Below, in pieces: positions 23,303 to 34,291 of a stretch of DNA of 64,000 nt; positions within the stretch are counted from its first letter, which is position 1; every line of letters starts with the position of its first letter. The notes beneath the pieces were generated by a model. It searched no databases, was not told the origin of the DNA, and worked only from the letters and a program-made list of their open reading frames with translations. Origin of the DNA: Anodontia alba (lineage: Eukaryota > Mollusca > Bivalvia > Lucinida > Lucinidae). The translations under genes and the position numbers were made by a program. Location: positions 64,063,463-64,127,462 of the forward strand of contig OZ024833.1 of NCBI GenBank assembly GCA_964016985.1, in the 5' to 3' direction.

Positions 23303-23419
23303 GATTCACTTTCAGGAAAGACAGCTCTGTAAAAACTGTGTTCCCCTTCTGAATAGGTCTTTACGGAAAGAATCTGCTCCCTATGGGTGTATTTTCCTCA
23401 TATAGTAGATACAATTTCT
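23303..23419 (+). repeat. Fam-H repeat interrupted by Fam-A
   Basis: It reads AGATGAACTGATTCACTTTC and GACAGCTCTGTAAAAACTG, and ends TAGTAGATACAATTTCT. It resumes after A13 with AGAAGGGGCG at 23745. Confidence 0.62.
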
Positions 23420-23744
23420 CATTACGAAAACACGCCTGTTCAAATAATATTATATTCGGATTTTACCACCAAAAAAATGAAAACTTTCAGAAGAAAACTT
23501 CTAGAATATTTTTTTATAATTCTGTTCAAAAACATAGATTGTGGGTACTCGTTAGAACCGCCTATGTTTTTGGGAGTGTGAGTATGTGTTAGAACCGCAT
23601 CGGTGAGGCGATACTAACTAGTACCACATAATTATGTTTTTGAGCAGAAAATGAAAAATAATTTATACCCCTGTAAACCCCAGATTTCCTGTATAAAAGT
23701 GGGGTGTACGGGTGTCAAGACTATAGCAGCGTGTTTTCGTGATG
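23420..23744 (+). mobile_element. Fam-A hairpin MITE, rearranged (A13)
   Basis: It runs from CATTACGAAAAC to TTTTCGTGATG. The palindrome is disrupted: the left arm is followed by ATGTTTTTGGGAGTGTGAG before a diverged right arm. At 325 bp it is longer than usual. It sits inside a Fam-H copy. Confidence 0.88.
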
Positions 23745-23861
23745 AGAAGGGGCGTTATGTGCATTGAAGGAAATAGGAATTACAAAAGCTGTCTTAGTTG
23801 GCGGATATGGGAAGTATCTTCGATGTGTATCCAGTCAACTGAAATAATGACGTCTGAGTAC

Positions 23862-24108
23862 ATTTGAGCCAGCGCAAGACAGAACCTACAATAAGACACG
23901 TTTGACCAACAAAAACTTAGATCAGCCTGCACATCCACCCAGTATGGCAAGGGTTCTCGTTTTTCCCTCTTTTGATAGCCCAGAGGCTGCAGAAGGCACA
24001 TGCAATCAGCGAATACTCAGATCAGACTGCGCGGATGCGCAGTCTGATCTGAGTCTTCGCTGGTCGCACAAGTCTTATTGTGGCTTTTGTCGTGCGCTAG
24101 CTTATTTC
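23862..24108 (+). mobile_element. Fam-F long-TIR MITE (F2)
   Basis: It starts TTTGAGCCAGCGCAAGAC and ends GTCGTGCGCTAGCTTA, with the hairpin GACTGCGCGGATGCGCAGTC near 24027. Arms pair over about 60 bp. Confidence 0.83.
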
Positions 24109-24556
24109 TCTTTGCAAGATATCAATGTCATACTGTTGATTTCTGTCAGGAAAAAAAGTTATGTTGAAAGTGACAAACTATTGTTAACAAGCTTGTTAAA
24201 GATAATATCTGGATAAAATTGTATCAATAGCTGTCTGTTTATTCTCAGTATTTTGCCACAGACGTCTAGTTAACAAGTTCCTATTCTTGTTTACAAGCAT
24301 TCTTTGATATATATCTGCAAATAAACACTATTTGGCATATATTCGTGGGTAAACATTATCTATGTTTTATCTCGAATTGTATAAAAAACGAAGTTACTTG
24401 TCTATCTTCCATGAGATATCCTGCCATATCTTAAGCAGTGTGAGATAGACAGTAAGGTCACAAAAGCCTGAAATATTCAGGCACATCTGTGTAGAACGTA
24501 CATAGAAAGCAGTACTTCCTGGAAAGCTAGCTAGTCTGGAGATGCAAAGAAGCAGG

Positions 24557-24826
24557 TATTACGAAAACACCCCTGTTCAAATATACTGAAAATTTTACCA
24601 TCAAAAAATGAAAATTTTCAGATAAAAATTTCTGATATTCTTCATATTTCTACTAAAAACATATTTTGTAGGTACTCGTTAGAACCGCCTAAGCGAGGCA
24701 GTTCTAACGCGTACCCACAATGTATGTTTTTGAGCAGAAATAAGAAAAATAATGTATACCCTTGTAAACCCCAGTTTTACTATATAAAAGTGGGGTTTAA
24801 AATTATATAGGCATGTTTTTGTGATG
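24557..24826 (+). mobile_element. Fam-A hairpin MITE (A14)
   Basis: It runs from TATTACGAAAACACCCC to TTTTTGTGATG, with g on both sides. The outermost C is changed to T. The hairpin is slightly mismatched (CCGCCTAAG / GAGGCAG). Confidence 0.9.
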
Positions 24827-25260
24827 GTTAGTTCAGTCCCTATTTATCATTTTACCTTAATGAAAACAGTCACTATAGACATCTTGAAACAAACTATTTT
24901 TGTGGCACGAAACAAAAAATAAATAAAAAAAATAGGGCAGTCGATAACACAATCAAATGTGTTTCTTCTAAAATCCGGTTAATCAGAGTTTGCTTGGTTC
25001 ACCCATGCTAAGTTATTTGTGTTACTGGCTGGGCTAACCAAGTTGAAAGACAAAGTTTGGAATTAAGTATCACGTAAAAAGAAAGTAATTATATACAGCA
25101 CTTCAAACTGACATGATCGTGCATGTTTTCAAAAATACATTTATTAAGTAACATGTACTTTTGCCAAATGCCTTTGATATGCTAGGTAGCTACCAAACTA
25201 TAGGATACATGTCTGTAATTTATGGATAGTTTGGTAACTTTTTTTTTTCTTTTTTTTTTT

Positions 25261-25400
25261 AAGAAATACTGTTAATAATGGTAAATGAAGCGAAAGCTAC
25301 ATTTAGAAAAAGAGAAACTGATAGATACGCCAAGGTGTGGGATGGTGTCTTTGCGACATATACGGACAGTAAAGGTCCAGCACAGGGTTATCCGGGATTT
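25261..25400 (+). repeat. dispersed repeat R, copy 1
   Basis: It reads AAGAAATACTGTTAATAATG, GTGTCTTTGCGACATATAC and GGACAGTAAAGGTCC, and is colinear with 28529-28680. A 68-codon frame starts here. The second copy carries a stop, so I do not call it a gene. Confidence 0.65.
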
Positions 25401-25414
25401 TGCTGTCCACACAC

Positions 25415-25694
25415 CATTACGAAAACACACCTATTCAAATATGTAGAAAATTTCACCTCCAAAAATCTGAAAATTTTTAGATAAAATTTCCGATATTTTT
25501 TCATATTTCTGCTCAAAACATAGATTGTGGGTACTCTTTAGAACCGCCTCGGGGAGGCGGTTCTAACGAGTACCTACAATCTATGTTTTTGATCAGAAAT
25601 AAGAAAAATAATGTATACCCCTGGAAACCCCAGTTTTACTATATAAAGGTGGGGTTTGAGAAGGTCAAATTTATATAGGCATGTTTTCGTGATG
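25415..25694 (+). mobile_element. Fam-A hairpin MITE (A15)
   Basis: A full-length copy from CATTACGAAAACACACC to TTTTCGTGATG, with c on both sides. Confidence 0.93.
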
Positions 25695-25793
25695 CAGACG
25701 TGTAGTATACTGTAAAATATATGGATGTATATCAGATGCTAATAAACTGTGCGGCTTGACTGAGTGTCTTAGATCTTTACACCATTTGTCCTT

Positions 25794-26069
25794 TATCACG
25801 AAAACATGCCTATATAATTTTGACTCCCTTAAACCCCACTTTTTTTTTTAGTAAAAGTAGGTTTTACAGGAGTATAAATTATTTTTTTTTTTTTTACTCG
25901 AAAACATAGATTGTGGGTACTCGTTAGAACCGCCTTGCCAAGGCGGTTCTAACGAGTATCTACAATCCATGCTTTGAGCAGAAATATGAAATATATCATA
26001 TTTTTTTATCTGAAAATTTTCATGTTTGTAAACTGTCCAATATATTTGAATAGGCGTGTTTTCGTAATG
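25794..26069 (-). mobile_element. Fam-A hairpin MITE (A16)
   Basis: A reverse-orientation copy from TATCACGAAAACATGCC to TTTTCGTAATG. Its hairpin tip CCGCCTTGCCAAGGCGG carries paired changes on both arms relative to the usual CCGCCTCGCCGAGGCGG. The flanking bases t and g do not match. Confidence 0.92.
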
Positions 26070-26101
26070 GTTATGAGTTGGCGTGTATCGATAATTAGGA
26101 T

Positions 26102-26290
26102 AAATTATTTCTGCTCAAAAACATATATTGTTGGTACTCGTTAGAACCGCATCGGCGCGGAGGTTCTAATGAGTACCCACAATCTAGGTTTAGAGCAGAA
26201 ATATGAAAAATATCAGAATTTTTATCTAAAATCTTTCATTTTTTGGTGGTAAAATTTTCAGTATATGTGAATAGGCATGTTTACGTAATG
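26102..26290 (-). mobile_element. Fam-A MITE, left third missing (A17)
   Basis: It starts at ATTATTTCTGCTCAAAAACA, contains the palindrome (CCGCATCGGCGCGGAGG, mismatched), and ends TTTACGTAATG. It begins 33 bp after A16. Confidence 0.85.
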
Positions 26291-26421
26291 CATTTTTGAC
26301 AGCTCGTGAAAGCAGATTTAAGATCTCACTAAGCCTCCCACAATAGTTTCTTGTTGACTATACCAAGGCTGTATTCCTTCTTGCAATTCTTCGTTTGTTC
26401 GTACTGGTATCATTGAATTGT

Positions 26422-26626
26422 CATTACGAAAACATGCCTATTTAAATATATTGAAAATTTCACCACCAAAAACTGTAAGTTTTCAGATAAAAAGTTTCAT
26501 TTTTTTTTTCATATTTCTCCTCAAAACCTAGATTGTGGGTACTCGTTAGGACCTCCTCGACGAGTTTTACTATAAAAAAAGAGAGGTCTAAGGGGATCAA
26601 AATTATACAGGCATGTTTTCGTGATG
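26422..26626 (+). mobile_element. Fam-A MITE, internally deleted (A18)
   Basis: Both ends are present (CATTACGAAAACATGCC, TTTTCGTGATG) with t on both sides. The right palindrome arm is lost after CTCGTTAGGACC. Confidence 0.9.
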
Positions 26627-26704
26627 TTTTGTATGATGTCATTCATGTATACCCTTATCCGATGCCTTAGAAGGTCTGTGTAGCCTTTCCTAAGAACCCC
26701 AATG

Positions 26705-26705
<1 letters not shown>

Positions 26706-26737
<32 letters not shown>
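26706..26737. repeat. poly-T run
   Basis: Over 30 consecutive T. No attached retroelement body is visible. Confidence 0.95.
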
Positions 26738-26738
<1 letters not shown>

Positions 26739-26887
26739 ATAACGTAATGCAAAAGGCAAACGGCACCCTACATGAACTAAGGATTTATGTCTACGTACAT
26801 GTTGTACAACTGTTTTGCTCAGACATTCTGTCTGAATATCCTAATGTAAAATGATTCCAATGGAAACCATATAATTTCTTTATATTG

Positions 26888-27770
26888 AAAGGCTTTCCAT
26901 TTATGTCGAATGAGCTCTCCATTTATGCCGAATGGGCTCTCTATTTATGCCGAATGTGCTCTCCATTTATGGCCATTGTGCTCTCCATTTATGCCGAAAT
27001 CCTTTCCGTTGATGCCGAATGGGCTCTTCATTTATGCCGAAAGCTCTCCATTTATGCCGAATGTGCTCTCCATTTATGCCGAAAGCCTCTCCATTTATGC
27101 CGACTGTGCTCTCCATTTATGCCGAATGTGCTCTCCATTTATGCCGAATGTGCTCTCCATTTATGCCGAATGTGCTCTCCATTTATGCAGAATGGGCTCT
27201 CCATTTATGCCGAAAGGCTCTCCATTCATGCCGACTGTGCTCTCCATTTATGCCGAACGTGCTCTCCATTTATGCCGAATGTGCTCTCCATTTATGCAGA
27301 ATGGGCTCTCCATTTATGCCGAATGTGCTCTCCATTTATGCCGAAAGGCTCTCCATTCATGCCGACTGTGCTCTCCATTTATGCCGAACGTGCTCTCCAT
27401 TTATGCCGAATGTGCTCTCCATTTATGCAGAATGGGCTCTCCATTTATGCCGAATGGGCTCTCCATTTATGCCGAAAGGCTCTCCATTCATGCCGACTGT
27501 GCTGTCCATTTACGCCGAACGTGCTCTCCATTTATGCCGAATGTGCTCTCCATTTAGCAGAATGGGCTCTCCATTTACAATGTATGCCGAATGTGCTCTC
27601 TATTTATGCCGAAAGGCTCTCCATTCATGCCGACTGTGCTCTCCATTTATGCCGAACGTGCTCTCCATTTATACCGAATGTGCTCTCCATTTATGCAGAA
27701 TGGGCTCTCCATTTATGCCGAATATGCTCTCGATTTATGCAGAATGGGCTCTCCATTTCGAATATAAGGG
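26888..27770 (+). repeat. 22-bp minisatellite, about 40 units
   Basis: The unit is CCATTTATGCCGAAT followed by GTGCTCT, with variants CAGAAT and GACTGT. Because 22 is not a multiple of 3 and the unit lacks stops, all three plus frames stay open. They encode phase-shifted versions of one 22-residue repeat (for example SIYAECALHLCRM). These long frames are artefacts. The unit matches 20 of 22 bases of the Fam-G end seen at 32.7 kb. Confidence 0.95.
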
Positions 27771-27885
27771 ACGAATGGTTAGTTTTATTATTACCATGCT
27801 TCATAGAAATTCCTGTAATTAGTGCAAACAATATAGGCCCTGAGTAGACGCCGCGTCCTTTTAGTTTGGGACATTAGGTATAAAT
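27756..27885 (+). mobile_element. Fam-G MITE remainder joined to the minisatellite
   Basis: It reads TCGAATATAAGGGACG, ATAGAAATTCCTGTAATTAG and AGTAGACGCCGCGT, and ends TTAGGTATAAATGAGTA. It aligns colinearly with the complement of the Fam-G copy at 32510-32722. The other end of this copy is replaced by the 22-bp array. Confidence 0.75.
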
Positions 27886-27961
27886 GAGTAAAGAAGAGAA
27901 TGTAGTGCAACGGCACTGCTTCTATGTGACTCCGTTGCCTGGTAGCGTAAAAAATCTATAT

Positions 27962-28313
27962 ACCGTATTCGACCTAATTACCGCACTGTGCGCTTAGGTT
28001 TTTCAAAATTACTGGGAACACTCAATGGTGGTAAAATATGTATCTACCTGCTAAGGATACACTATAAAAAAGATCAGAAAAGGACTTATTTGATGATGAT
28101 TATACCATTTTTTCTGACTTTCTTTATAAAGGCATATGTTGTGGGTGCTCGTTTGAATTGCATCGACAAGTCGATGCAATTCAAATGAGTACCCACAACA
28201 TATGCCTTCATAAAGAAGTAAAGAAAAAAGAACACTGGCTATAATTTGAAGACTACGGAATTTCTTGACTGTGCGCTTATAGGGGTATGTGCGGTAATTA
28301 GATCGAATACGGC
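27962..28313. mobile_element. Fam-I hairpin MITE
   Basis: The inverted ends are ACCGTATTCGACCTAATTAC and GGTAATTAGATCGAATACGG. A long central hairpin at 28120-28217 reads GGCATATGTTGTGGGTGCTC then GTTTGAATTGCATCGAC, with a nearly exact complement. The core resembles the Fam-A hairpin although the ends are unrelated. It has no coding capacity. Confidence 0.85.
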
Positions 28314-28528
28314 AGAGAGATAGATGCAGTGCAACAGCACCAATTCGTAACACATCAAACGCATTCATATAAAACTTATCTAATAATCTATAAACATCTA
28401 TAAAAGCAAACGCCCGGAGCAAGTATTCAGTGATGACACATTACAAGCTCTGACAAATCTTTACAGTTTTCTTGCCAAAATAAATTCAGTATGACAATAT
28501 TATATATGGCTTCTTTCAAGAGATTTTT

Positions 28529-28680
28529 AAGAAATTCTGTTAATGGTAGATGAAGCGACACCTACATAGAGCGGAATGAGAAACTGGAATATAGATTGGG
28601 TATGCACGAGAAAAGATGTCTTTGTGACATATTCGGACGGCAAGGGCCCGGATCAGCCTGCTAACCGCTCACAGAATTAT
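28529..28680 (+). repeat. dispersed repeat R, copy 2
   Basis: It reads AAGAAATTCTGTTAATGGTA, GATGTCTTTGTGACATATTC and GGACGGCAAGGGCC, and is diverged from 25261-25400. An in-frame stop breaks any shared reading frame. Confidence 0.65.
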
Positions 28681-28724
28681 TCGATACCGTAGAATATATG
28701 ATCGTATATCCAAAATAGCATAGA

Positions 28725-28933
28725 AAATGTTCAAGAAAAGCCACAATCACAGATCATAGCCTACAAATGACACCAAAAGGAAGAGCAAACAAACAATGAC
28801 AGACAGTGTACAAGCCACCTCTTCCCCAACAATGTGACCAGAATGCTATAGAGAATCCACTAAACGCAACAATAAATCAACGAACAAGACAAATCTAGAA
28901 AGCCACAAGGCCACCCAAAGAACAATCAATACC
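28725..28933 (+). repeat. dispersed repeat Q, copy 1
   Basis: It reads ATCATAGCCTACAAATGACA, CCAAAAGGAAGAGCAAAC and CTCTTCCCCAACAATG, and is colinear with 51926-52410. Fam-D copy D3 follows directly. Confidence 0.7.
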
Positions 28934-29152
28934 ATGGCCCAGTTGTTCATTAAGGGTCATTTCGTTAACTGTTTTAGCAGATTCAATACACAATATTCTG
29001 ATATTTTTTGCTGAAAAAATGTGAGTAGCTTTTGCACTGCAAAAGCTACTCACATTTTTTCGGCAAAAAATTTCAGCATATTTGCGTATCACTTGATTGA
29101 AATTTTAACGAATCGTTAACTAACGACATCGTTAGCTTTGAACAACTGGGCA
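28934..29152 (+). mobile_element. Fam-D hairpin MITE, left arm shortened (D3)
   Basis: It begins TGGCCCAGTTGTTCATTAAG, lacking about 25 bp present in D2, and ends TTTGAACAACTGGGCAC. The central palindrome is intact. Confidence 0.85.
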
Positions 29153-29262
29153 CAGAACTAAAGCTTTAGATGTTTGGTAGTAAAAACTAGCGGGGGTAAA
29201 TCCTCTTATTAGTTTATGCGGCTTTACCGGATGACCAGAATCTGTACCCTTATAATCCAAAC

Positions 29263-29548
29263 CAACACGAAAACATGCCTATATAATTTTGACTCCCTTA
29301 AACCCATCTTTTACATAGTAAAATTGGGGTTTACAGGCGTATACAGTAGTTTTCTTATTTCTGCTGAAAAACATAGATTGTGGGTATTAGTTAGAACCGC
29401 CTCGCCAAGGTGGTTCTAATGAGTACCCACATTCTATGTTTTGAGCAGAAATATAAAAAATATAAGAGTTTTTCATATGAATTTTTTCTGTTTTTCTTTT
29501 TTTGTGATGAAATTTTCTATATATTTGAATAGGCGTGTTTTCGTTATG
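29263..29548 (-). mobile_element. Fam-A hairpin MITE (A19)
   Basis: A reverse-orientation copy from CAACACGAAAACATGCC to TTTTCGTTATG, with c on both sides. The hairpin is mismatched at its tip. Confidence 0.9.
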
Positions 29549-30019
29549 CACAGGTTTTCTAATGGCGTGTTTTCTAAGGGTCGTCTACCGCATCAGTAAA
29601 ACATAGCATAAAACATAGCATAAATAATCACAAAACTGCAATATAACAAAGTAGATGACTCCATGGCACTGAGAAGCCAGAACAAAAGACAACCCCAATT
29701 TGTACCATGATGGCTGCGACCACAGAGTTCAACAGTCAGATGTCAATTTTTTGAAACAGACAGAGAAAAGGGCCGTCATTCAGCCCGAGACCCAACTGCA
29801 ATTAAACCCTATCAACGATCCTCATATATTTTTTCGAACATCTCGGGAAGAATGGGTTCAACACTACAAAGGACTAGGAAATATAAACCACATTATAGTA
29901 AAGATGACTTGATTTTAAATGAAATCATTTTACGATTTGACCTAGAATATATATTTAAAATTCTGGTTTAAACAATGGTACTCTTGTGTGCTTTAGACAT
30001 CCCTCAGAAAGACGGTTGT

Positions 30020-30785
30020 CGCTTGGTGTTTTATTCTAAATGAAAACATAGATTTCTGATTGATTTTATCTTACCAAAAACCATTTGTCATTTCTGTTCC
30101 TGTATTTTGTTTCCAAATATTTTACCGCAAAATTAATTTTATGGCCAAAATTGGGTCTGACCTAGGCAATATCTACAGTAAATTGAATGTTTGGAAATTT
30201 TATATTTAAAACGGTGTTTGTCCTTTTTCACTGATTTTAAATGCTTGATGTTCCATAGCAATATTGTGAAAAATTCAGATATTTTGACCAAGCCGAACAC
30301 CTGCATCGAAACTATCCACCCTATCGATTTCTGCATATTTTGCAGCCATATCAGTATGGGGAACATAACGAAAACACGCCTATACAAATATACTGAAAAT
30401 TTTACCACCAAAAAATGAAAATTTTCAGATAAAAAATTCTGATATTTTTTCATACTTCTGCTCAAAACATAGATTGCTGGTACTCGTTAGAACCGCCTCG
30501 ATGAAGCGGTTCTAACGAGTACCCACAATCTATCTTTAGAGCAGAAATAAGAAAAATAATGTATACCCCTGTAAGGGGGTCAAACTATATAGGCATATTT
30601 TCGTGATGAAATGCAAATATTCGACATTTTCAAAACCAGTGACTAGAATCATCTTTTTGTGCATAGGTAATCATGTCAAATGGTTTAACATTAAATCATG
30701 CTAAAACTGTTTGCAAATTTACTTTTTCTGTCGAAAGTGCCAGGCAAAATATGACTCCGAAATGTGTCGAAAAAGAATAGGCTGA
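30020..30785 (+). repeat. dispersed repeat P, copy 1, split by Fam-A
   Basis: Outside A20 it is colinear with 36570-37085 over more than 500 bp. Shared blocks include AACCATTTGTC, GGTCTGACCTA, CAATATTGTGAAAA, CCTA..GATTTCTGCAT and GCATTAAATC-like segments. The class is unknown and no coding frame is conserved. Confidence 0.75.
30364..30608 (+). mobile_element. Fam-A hairpin MITE with a paralogous empty site (A20)
   Basis: It runs from CATAACGAAAACACGCC to TTTTCGTGATG, with a on both sides. About 35 bp (the AAACCCC...GGGGTTT hairpin) is deleted from its right half. The same position in repeat P copy 2 (near 36908) is uninterrupted. Confidence 0.92.
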
Positions 30786-30787
30786 TC

Positions 30788-30893
30788 CTAGCTAGCATTC
30801 TTCTTGAATCTTTGTTGGACCATTATCGGCCTGACAGGAATCCTGTCGGGCCGATAACGGTCCAATCAGGTTAAAGTAGAATGCTTGCTGGGA
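30788..30893. repeat. Fam-L hairpin element
   Basis: The ends are CCTAGCTAGCATTCTTCTTG and AGTAGAATGCTTGCTGG. The centre is ATTATCGGCCTGACAGGA / TCCTGTCGGGCCGATAAC, a nearly perfect palindrome. Confidence 0.82.
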
Positions 30894-32509
30894 ATCAAGT
30901 AGCTATAGCTTATCTTGATGCTGCTTAGAGGGAAGGAAAGTGGAACGTGTGCCAAGACTATCAACCTTCCTATTTATCCGACTTGTTGAAATTAAAATAC
31001 AAAAGATTATCATAATTATTGGACTACGATCCAATATCATGAGAAAAGCTTATTCCGTGCTATTATTTATTTATTTATTTATTTTCTCTGTATGAGTTTC
31101 TTAAAATTCTTCTTTTGAAAGTGGGTTGTAACGGTAATTTTTCAGGCTGCGTTTTCAATTAACTGATGCTTTCAACTTTGTGTCTGATGGTTCATCTTAT
31201 AGCAAAAATCCTTTTATGTTCCCTCTTCTTTACCAGTTTTCCTTCAAACAATTGGGGTCAGGGCTTCCGATGAAAGTAAATATAGACATGTAAGTGTGCG
31301 TCCTTGCGTCCAGCCCACTAAATTAAAGTTTTGGGATCGATGGCGCTGTCTGTGGTAACAGATACTAATAATATATTTCTACGTCCAGGTAGGTATATAT
31401 AGGAAACTTTTGCCGTAGACCTATCCATAAAAGCCATAAAAATTAAACTGCAGGTTGCTTCAACACATTAGGATGGATATATAATATGGAATCACAGAAC
31501 AATTTGGGTGTCCATCAGTCAGATATGTCTTTAAGGTGGGTGTCTCTCGTAAAATTACCAGGGGGCACATCTAGAGATAATGTACCTTCTATACACACAA
31601 AAAAACAAAATTCCATACAAACCAACTCAATCATACAGTAAGATCAGGTTCATTTGTTGTCACCTGACGGACATTAATGAATTTGTAGGCAGGGAACGAA
31701 GTCCTTGATATGAACTGAAGGTATGAGTTCCTGTAGAACAACAGCTCGCATTTAATTAAATTCCATACATGTAGATAGAAATAGTACATGTATATACATT
31801 CCTTCCAGTACAAAACAAATACATCAATACATCAATGCCTGACAGATACCACGCCAGGACTGAGTTGTTGCGTAGTGATTCTGGTGATCATATTGTTCAG
31901 TGGTAAGTCAATGCTTAAGAGGCCGTATTTACCATACGTATTTAGATGGGAATGGCTGCAAAACACGGCAGACACAGATCAAGGTTTACACGTTTTATCA
32001 TCATCAGCAGTTTTAGACATGGCAGCAAGTATTCGGAATAGATGAAGGCGTCGATCTTAACCTTTCGTTAAAAGGTTGATGCCAGGGCTGTGTTAAGAAG
32101 TGCAAAAGCGATAGCGGATGTTAAGCCCTGTATCCCTGTACCTAATGACTAGCGCCAACAGGAGCAGGGATCAAAGGTAAAACACTCGCGAGTAACTTAC
32201 ATTGTTGAACGCGGCCCTGATGTAATGTCTTTGTTCCGATCCTCCGTTGTTCAACAAGTGGTTTTCTTTAGATCTAGCTGCCAGTGTCCGTGCTGATTGC
32301 AACGAGACCTCGTCCTTATTTCCTCATAGTTATTTATATATAATTGAATTTAATTTACATTTCCTTTTCTGAGATTGATTGAGTAAGGAATCCTCTCCAC
32401 CGCCTCTTCCACGGTAGGTTTTACTATTGGCCGTTTTAAGGCGGTGGTTCTGGTGTCGGTTGTTCCTTGTGTGGACTTGTGGCTGTTCGCTGCGGCTTTT
32501 TAACCCATT
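30894..32509. other. no recognisable gene
   Basis: Mostly unclassified AT-rich sequence with a (TTTA)n tract at 31065-31085. Open frames at 31631-31813 and 31788-32045 carry no recognisable motif. The block at 32430-32480 is loosely similar to 3255-3300. Confidence 0.45.
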
Positions 32510-32722
32510 TAAGCCTAGCGTCCCATTTGAGGACATTAACAAACAGTGCAGACCCTGGTCAGACGCCACAGAACGCGGCGTCTGATAAGCGTCTCCAGTG
32601 TTTGGATCAAATACACGAATTTCTATAAAACATGGCCATAGCAAATACTGACACCCCTTATATTGATAATTGGACCTGTCTAAAGAGTGAAGGTAGAAGA
32701 GAATATTCGGCATAAATGGGTT
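32510..32722 (+). mobile_element. Fam-G MITE, full length
   Basis: The ends are TTAACCCATTTAAGCC and GGCATAAATGGGTTA. The core hairpin is GACGCCACAGAACGCGGCGTC. The TTA(A) at both borders suggests a TTAA-type target. Its right end, complemented, reads CCATTTATGCCGAATATTCT, the apparent seed of the 22-bp minisatellite at 27 kb. Confidence 0.88.
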
Positions 32723-32724
32723 AT

Positions 32725-32890
32725 GTTTTTTCATGTTTGTATTATGTTGTGTTTTGTGGATCCTGTCTATAATCATGTTGTTGGGGAAGAAGGCTTGTTA
32801 TATTGCTTTTCTTTGGTCTATAGGTATGTATATGGTTTGTTTGCGCTTCCTCTTTGTTTCATTGGCAGGCTATAGTCTGTGATTGTAGGT
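32725..32890 (-). repeat. dispersed repeat Q, copy 3 (reverse)
   Basis: Its complement reads CTTCTTCCCCAACAACATG, then GGATCCACAAAACACAACA. The segment GCTTCCTCTTTGTTTC...GGCAGGCTATAG on the plus strand is the reverse of the Q start. Confidence 0.6.
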
Positions 32891-33069
32891 ATTCCTGGAC
32901 ATTTTCTATACTATTGTTAAAGTTTATGGCCAGTTTAGTAAGGGGATACCAGTCCGAATATTTAGTGTACATACGGTAAGTAGAGGCCTGTTTGGAATTT
33001 ACGTAGTATAGTTTGCAATACAAAATGATACAGGTTTCATTATGCTAATATGTCTATGTAAAATGTATA

Positions 33070-33399
33070 CTGTTAACTCTCATTATCTCGACTTAGCTTA
33101 TCTCGAATAACCGCTTATCTCGAAGTGAAATTCTGGTCCATGTTTCAACATGAAAATCTAACAACAGGTAAAAACTATAGTAGAAAAAATGGAGAAATTG
33201 CACCAAAGGAGCAATTTCTCCTCTTTACCACAATATTTTCAATATATTTCAATTCAGGAGTCAAATTACATACTCTTTTGTGGAATGTGGTTGTTCGAGT
33301 TAGATTTTCCTCAATTCTACAAATCTGGTATGTCGAGATACGGATATCTCGAAGTATTTCAAAGAGTCTCTTGGACCTCGAGATAACGAGAGTCGACTG
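33070..33399 (-). mobile_element. Fam-B Tigger/pogo-like MITE (B5)
   Basis: A reverse-orientation copy from CTGTTAACTCTCATTATC to ACGAGAGTCGACTG, with TA at both borders. The central hairpin is AATTGCACCAAAGGAGCAATT. Confidence 0.88.
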
Positions 33400-33468
33400 T
33401 ACTTCTTAGGCATAGCACTTGATGAGCTAATGTATTAACCAAAATATTGGCATTTTCATTCCTTTCTC

Positions 33469-33630
33469 CATAAAATATAGGTTGTGGTATTTATCCAGAA
33501 GCGCCGCTTCTGATGGATCCACGAGGCGCTTCTGATAAGTATGTGTTTTTATTTGAGCAGAAATAAGTAAACATTTTTCACCAAAAGCTATGTAAACCAT
33601 AGTATTTTCACCATATAAAACGGGGAATAA
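33469..33630 (+). mobile_element. relic related to Fam-A
   Basis: It reads AAAATATAGGTTGTGGTATT, GCGCCGCTTCTGATGGATCC, ATTTGAGCAGAAATAAGTAA, GTAAACCATAGTATTTTCAC and CATATAAAACGGGG. The order matches Fam-A but the hairpin is different and the termini are gone. It probably represents an older subfamily. Confidence 0.65.
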
Positions 33631-34291
33631 ATGCTGAAGATTTGATTATTAAGCACATTGTAACCGACTAATGCAGTAATGTAGGTTGTTAGAAGTAAAA
33701 ATATCAAAATGGAAATCTGGTTTAAAAACAGTAACATTCCCGCAAATCACTCAAATAAAGAAGCTTCGTAAACCCCTATGTTTTCACTATATATTATGTG
33801 GGAATAACTTTATATTATGTGGAAATATGGGGGTTGCATTACATATACGTGTAAAATAAACTAAGCATATCCTAATTATTCCAAATGAGAAAAAATGAAG
33901 TGATTGAATAAAACAAATGCAGTATGGTCAACGGTAAAATGTAAAGCATGTTCTCGCGTGATAAATGGGCCAATATGTATATGCCGACCTGAAAGTAACC
34001 TCGTATTTGCTCGTTTAATATACATGGTCTAATTGTCTAAGTAATATATTATCACTGTGTCAGGACTGATTGATTCTTTCAGGAAGGGTAATAAATTCTA
34101 CAGACTACAATCTATTTCAGGAAGAAACGGTGTCACCCTTAGGTCAATGCCTACAAGTTTATATCAAGATTGGCATACATAGAGAGGTGTCATGAAAGTA
34201 GGATTGCCTTCTCGGCAGCTGTGTCTCATTCCGTTTCTAAACCAACGTATTTCATAGATTTATTATACCTTGCAGCCCTGTAGACTAGTAC

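Noticed and set aside
26885..27847. Three long overlapping plus-strand frames (215-320 codons)
   Set aside because: They are produced by a stop-free 22-bp tandem repeat. The same peptide appears in all three frames, so there is no evidence for a gene.
32330..32776. 148-codon minus-strand frame
   Set aside because: It overlaps a Fam-G MITE and repeat Q and shows no protein motif.
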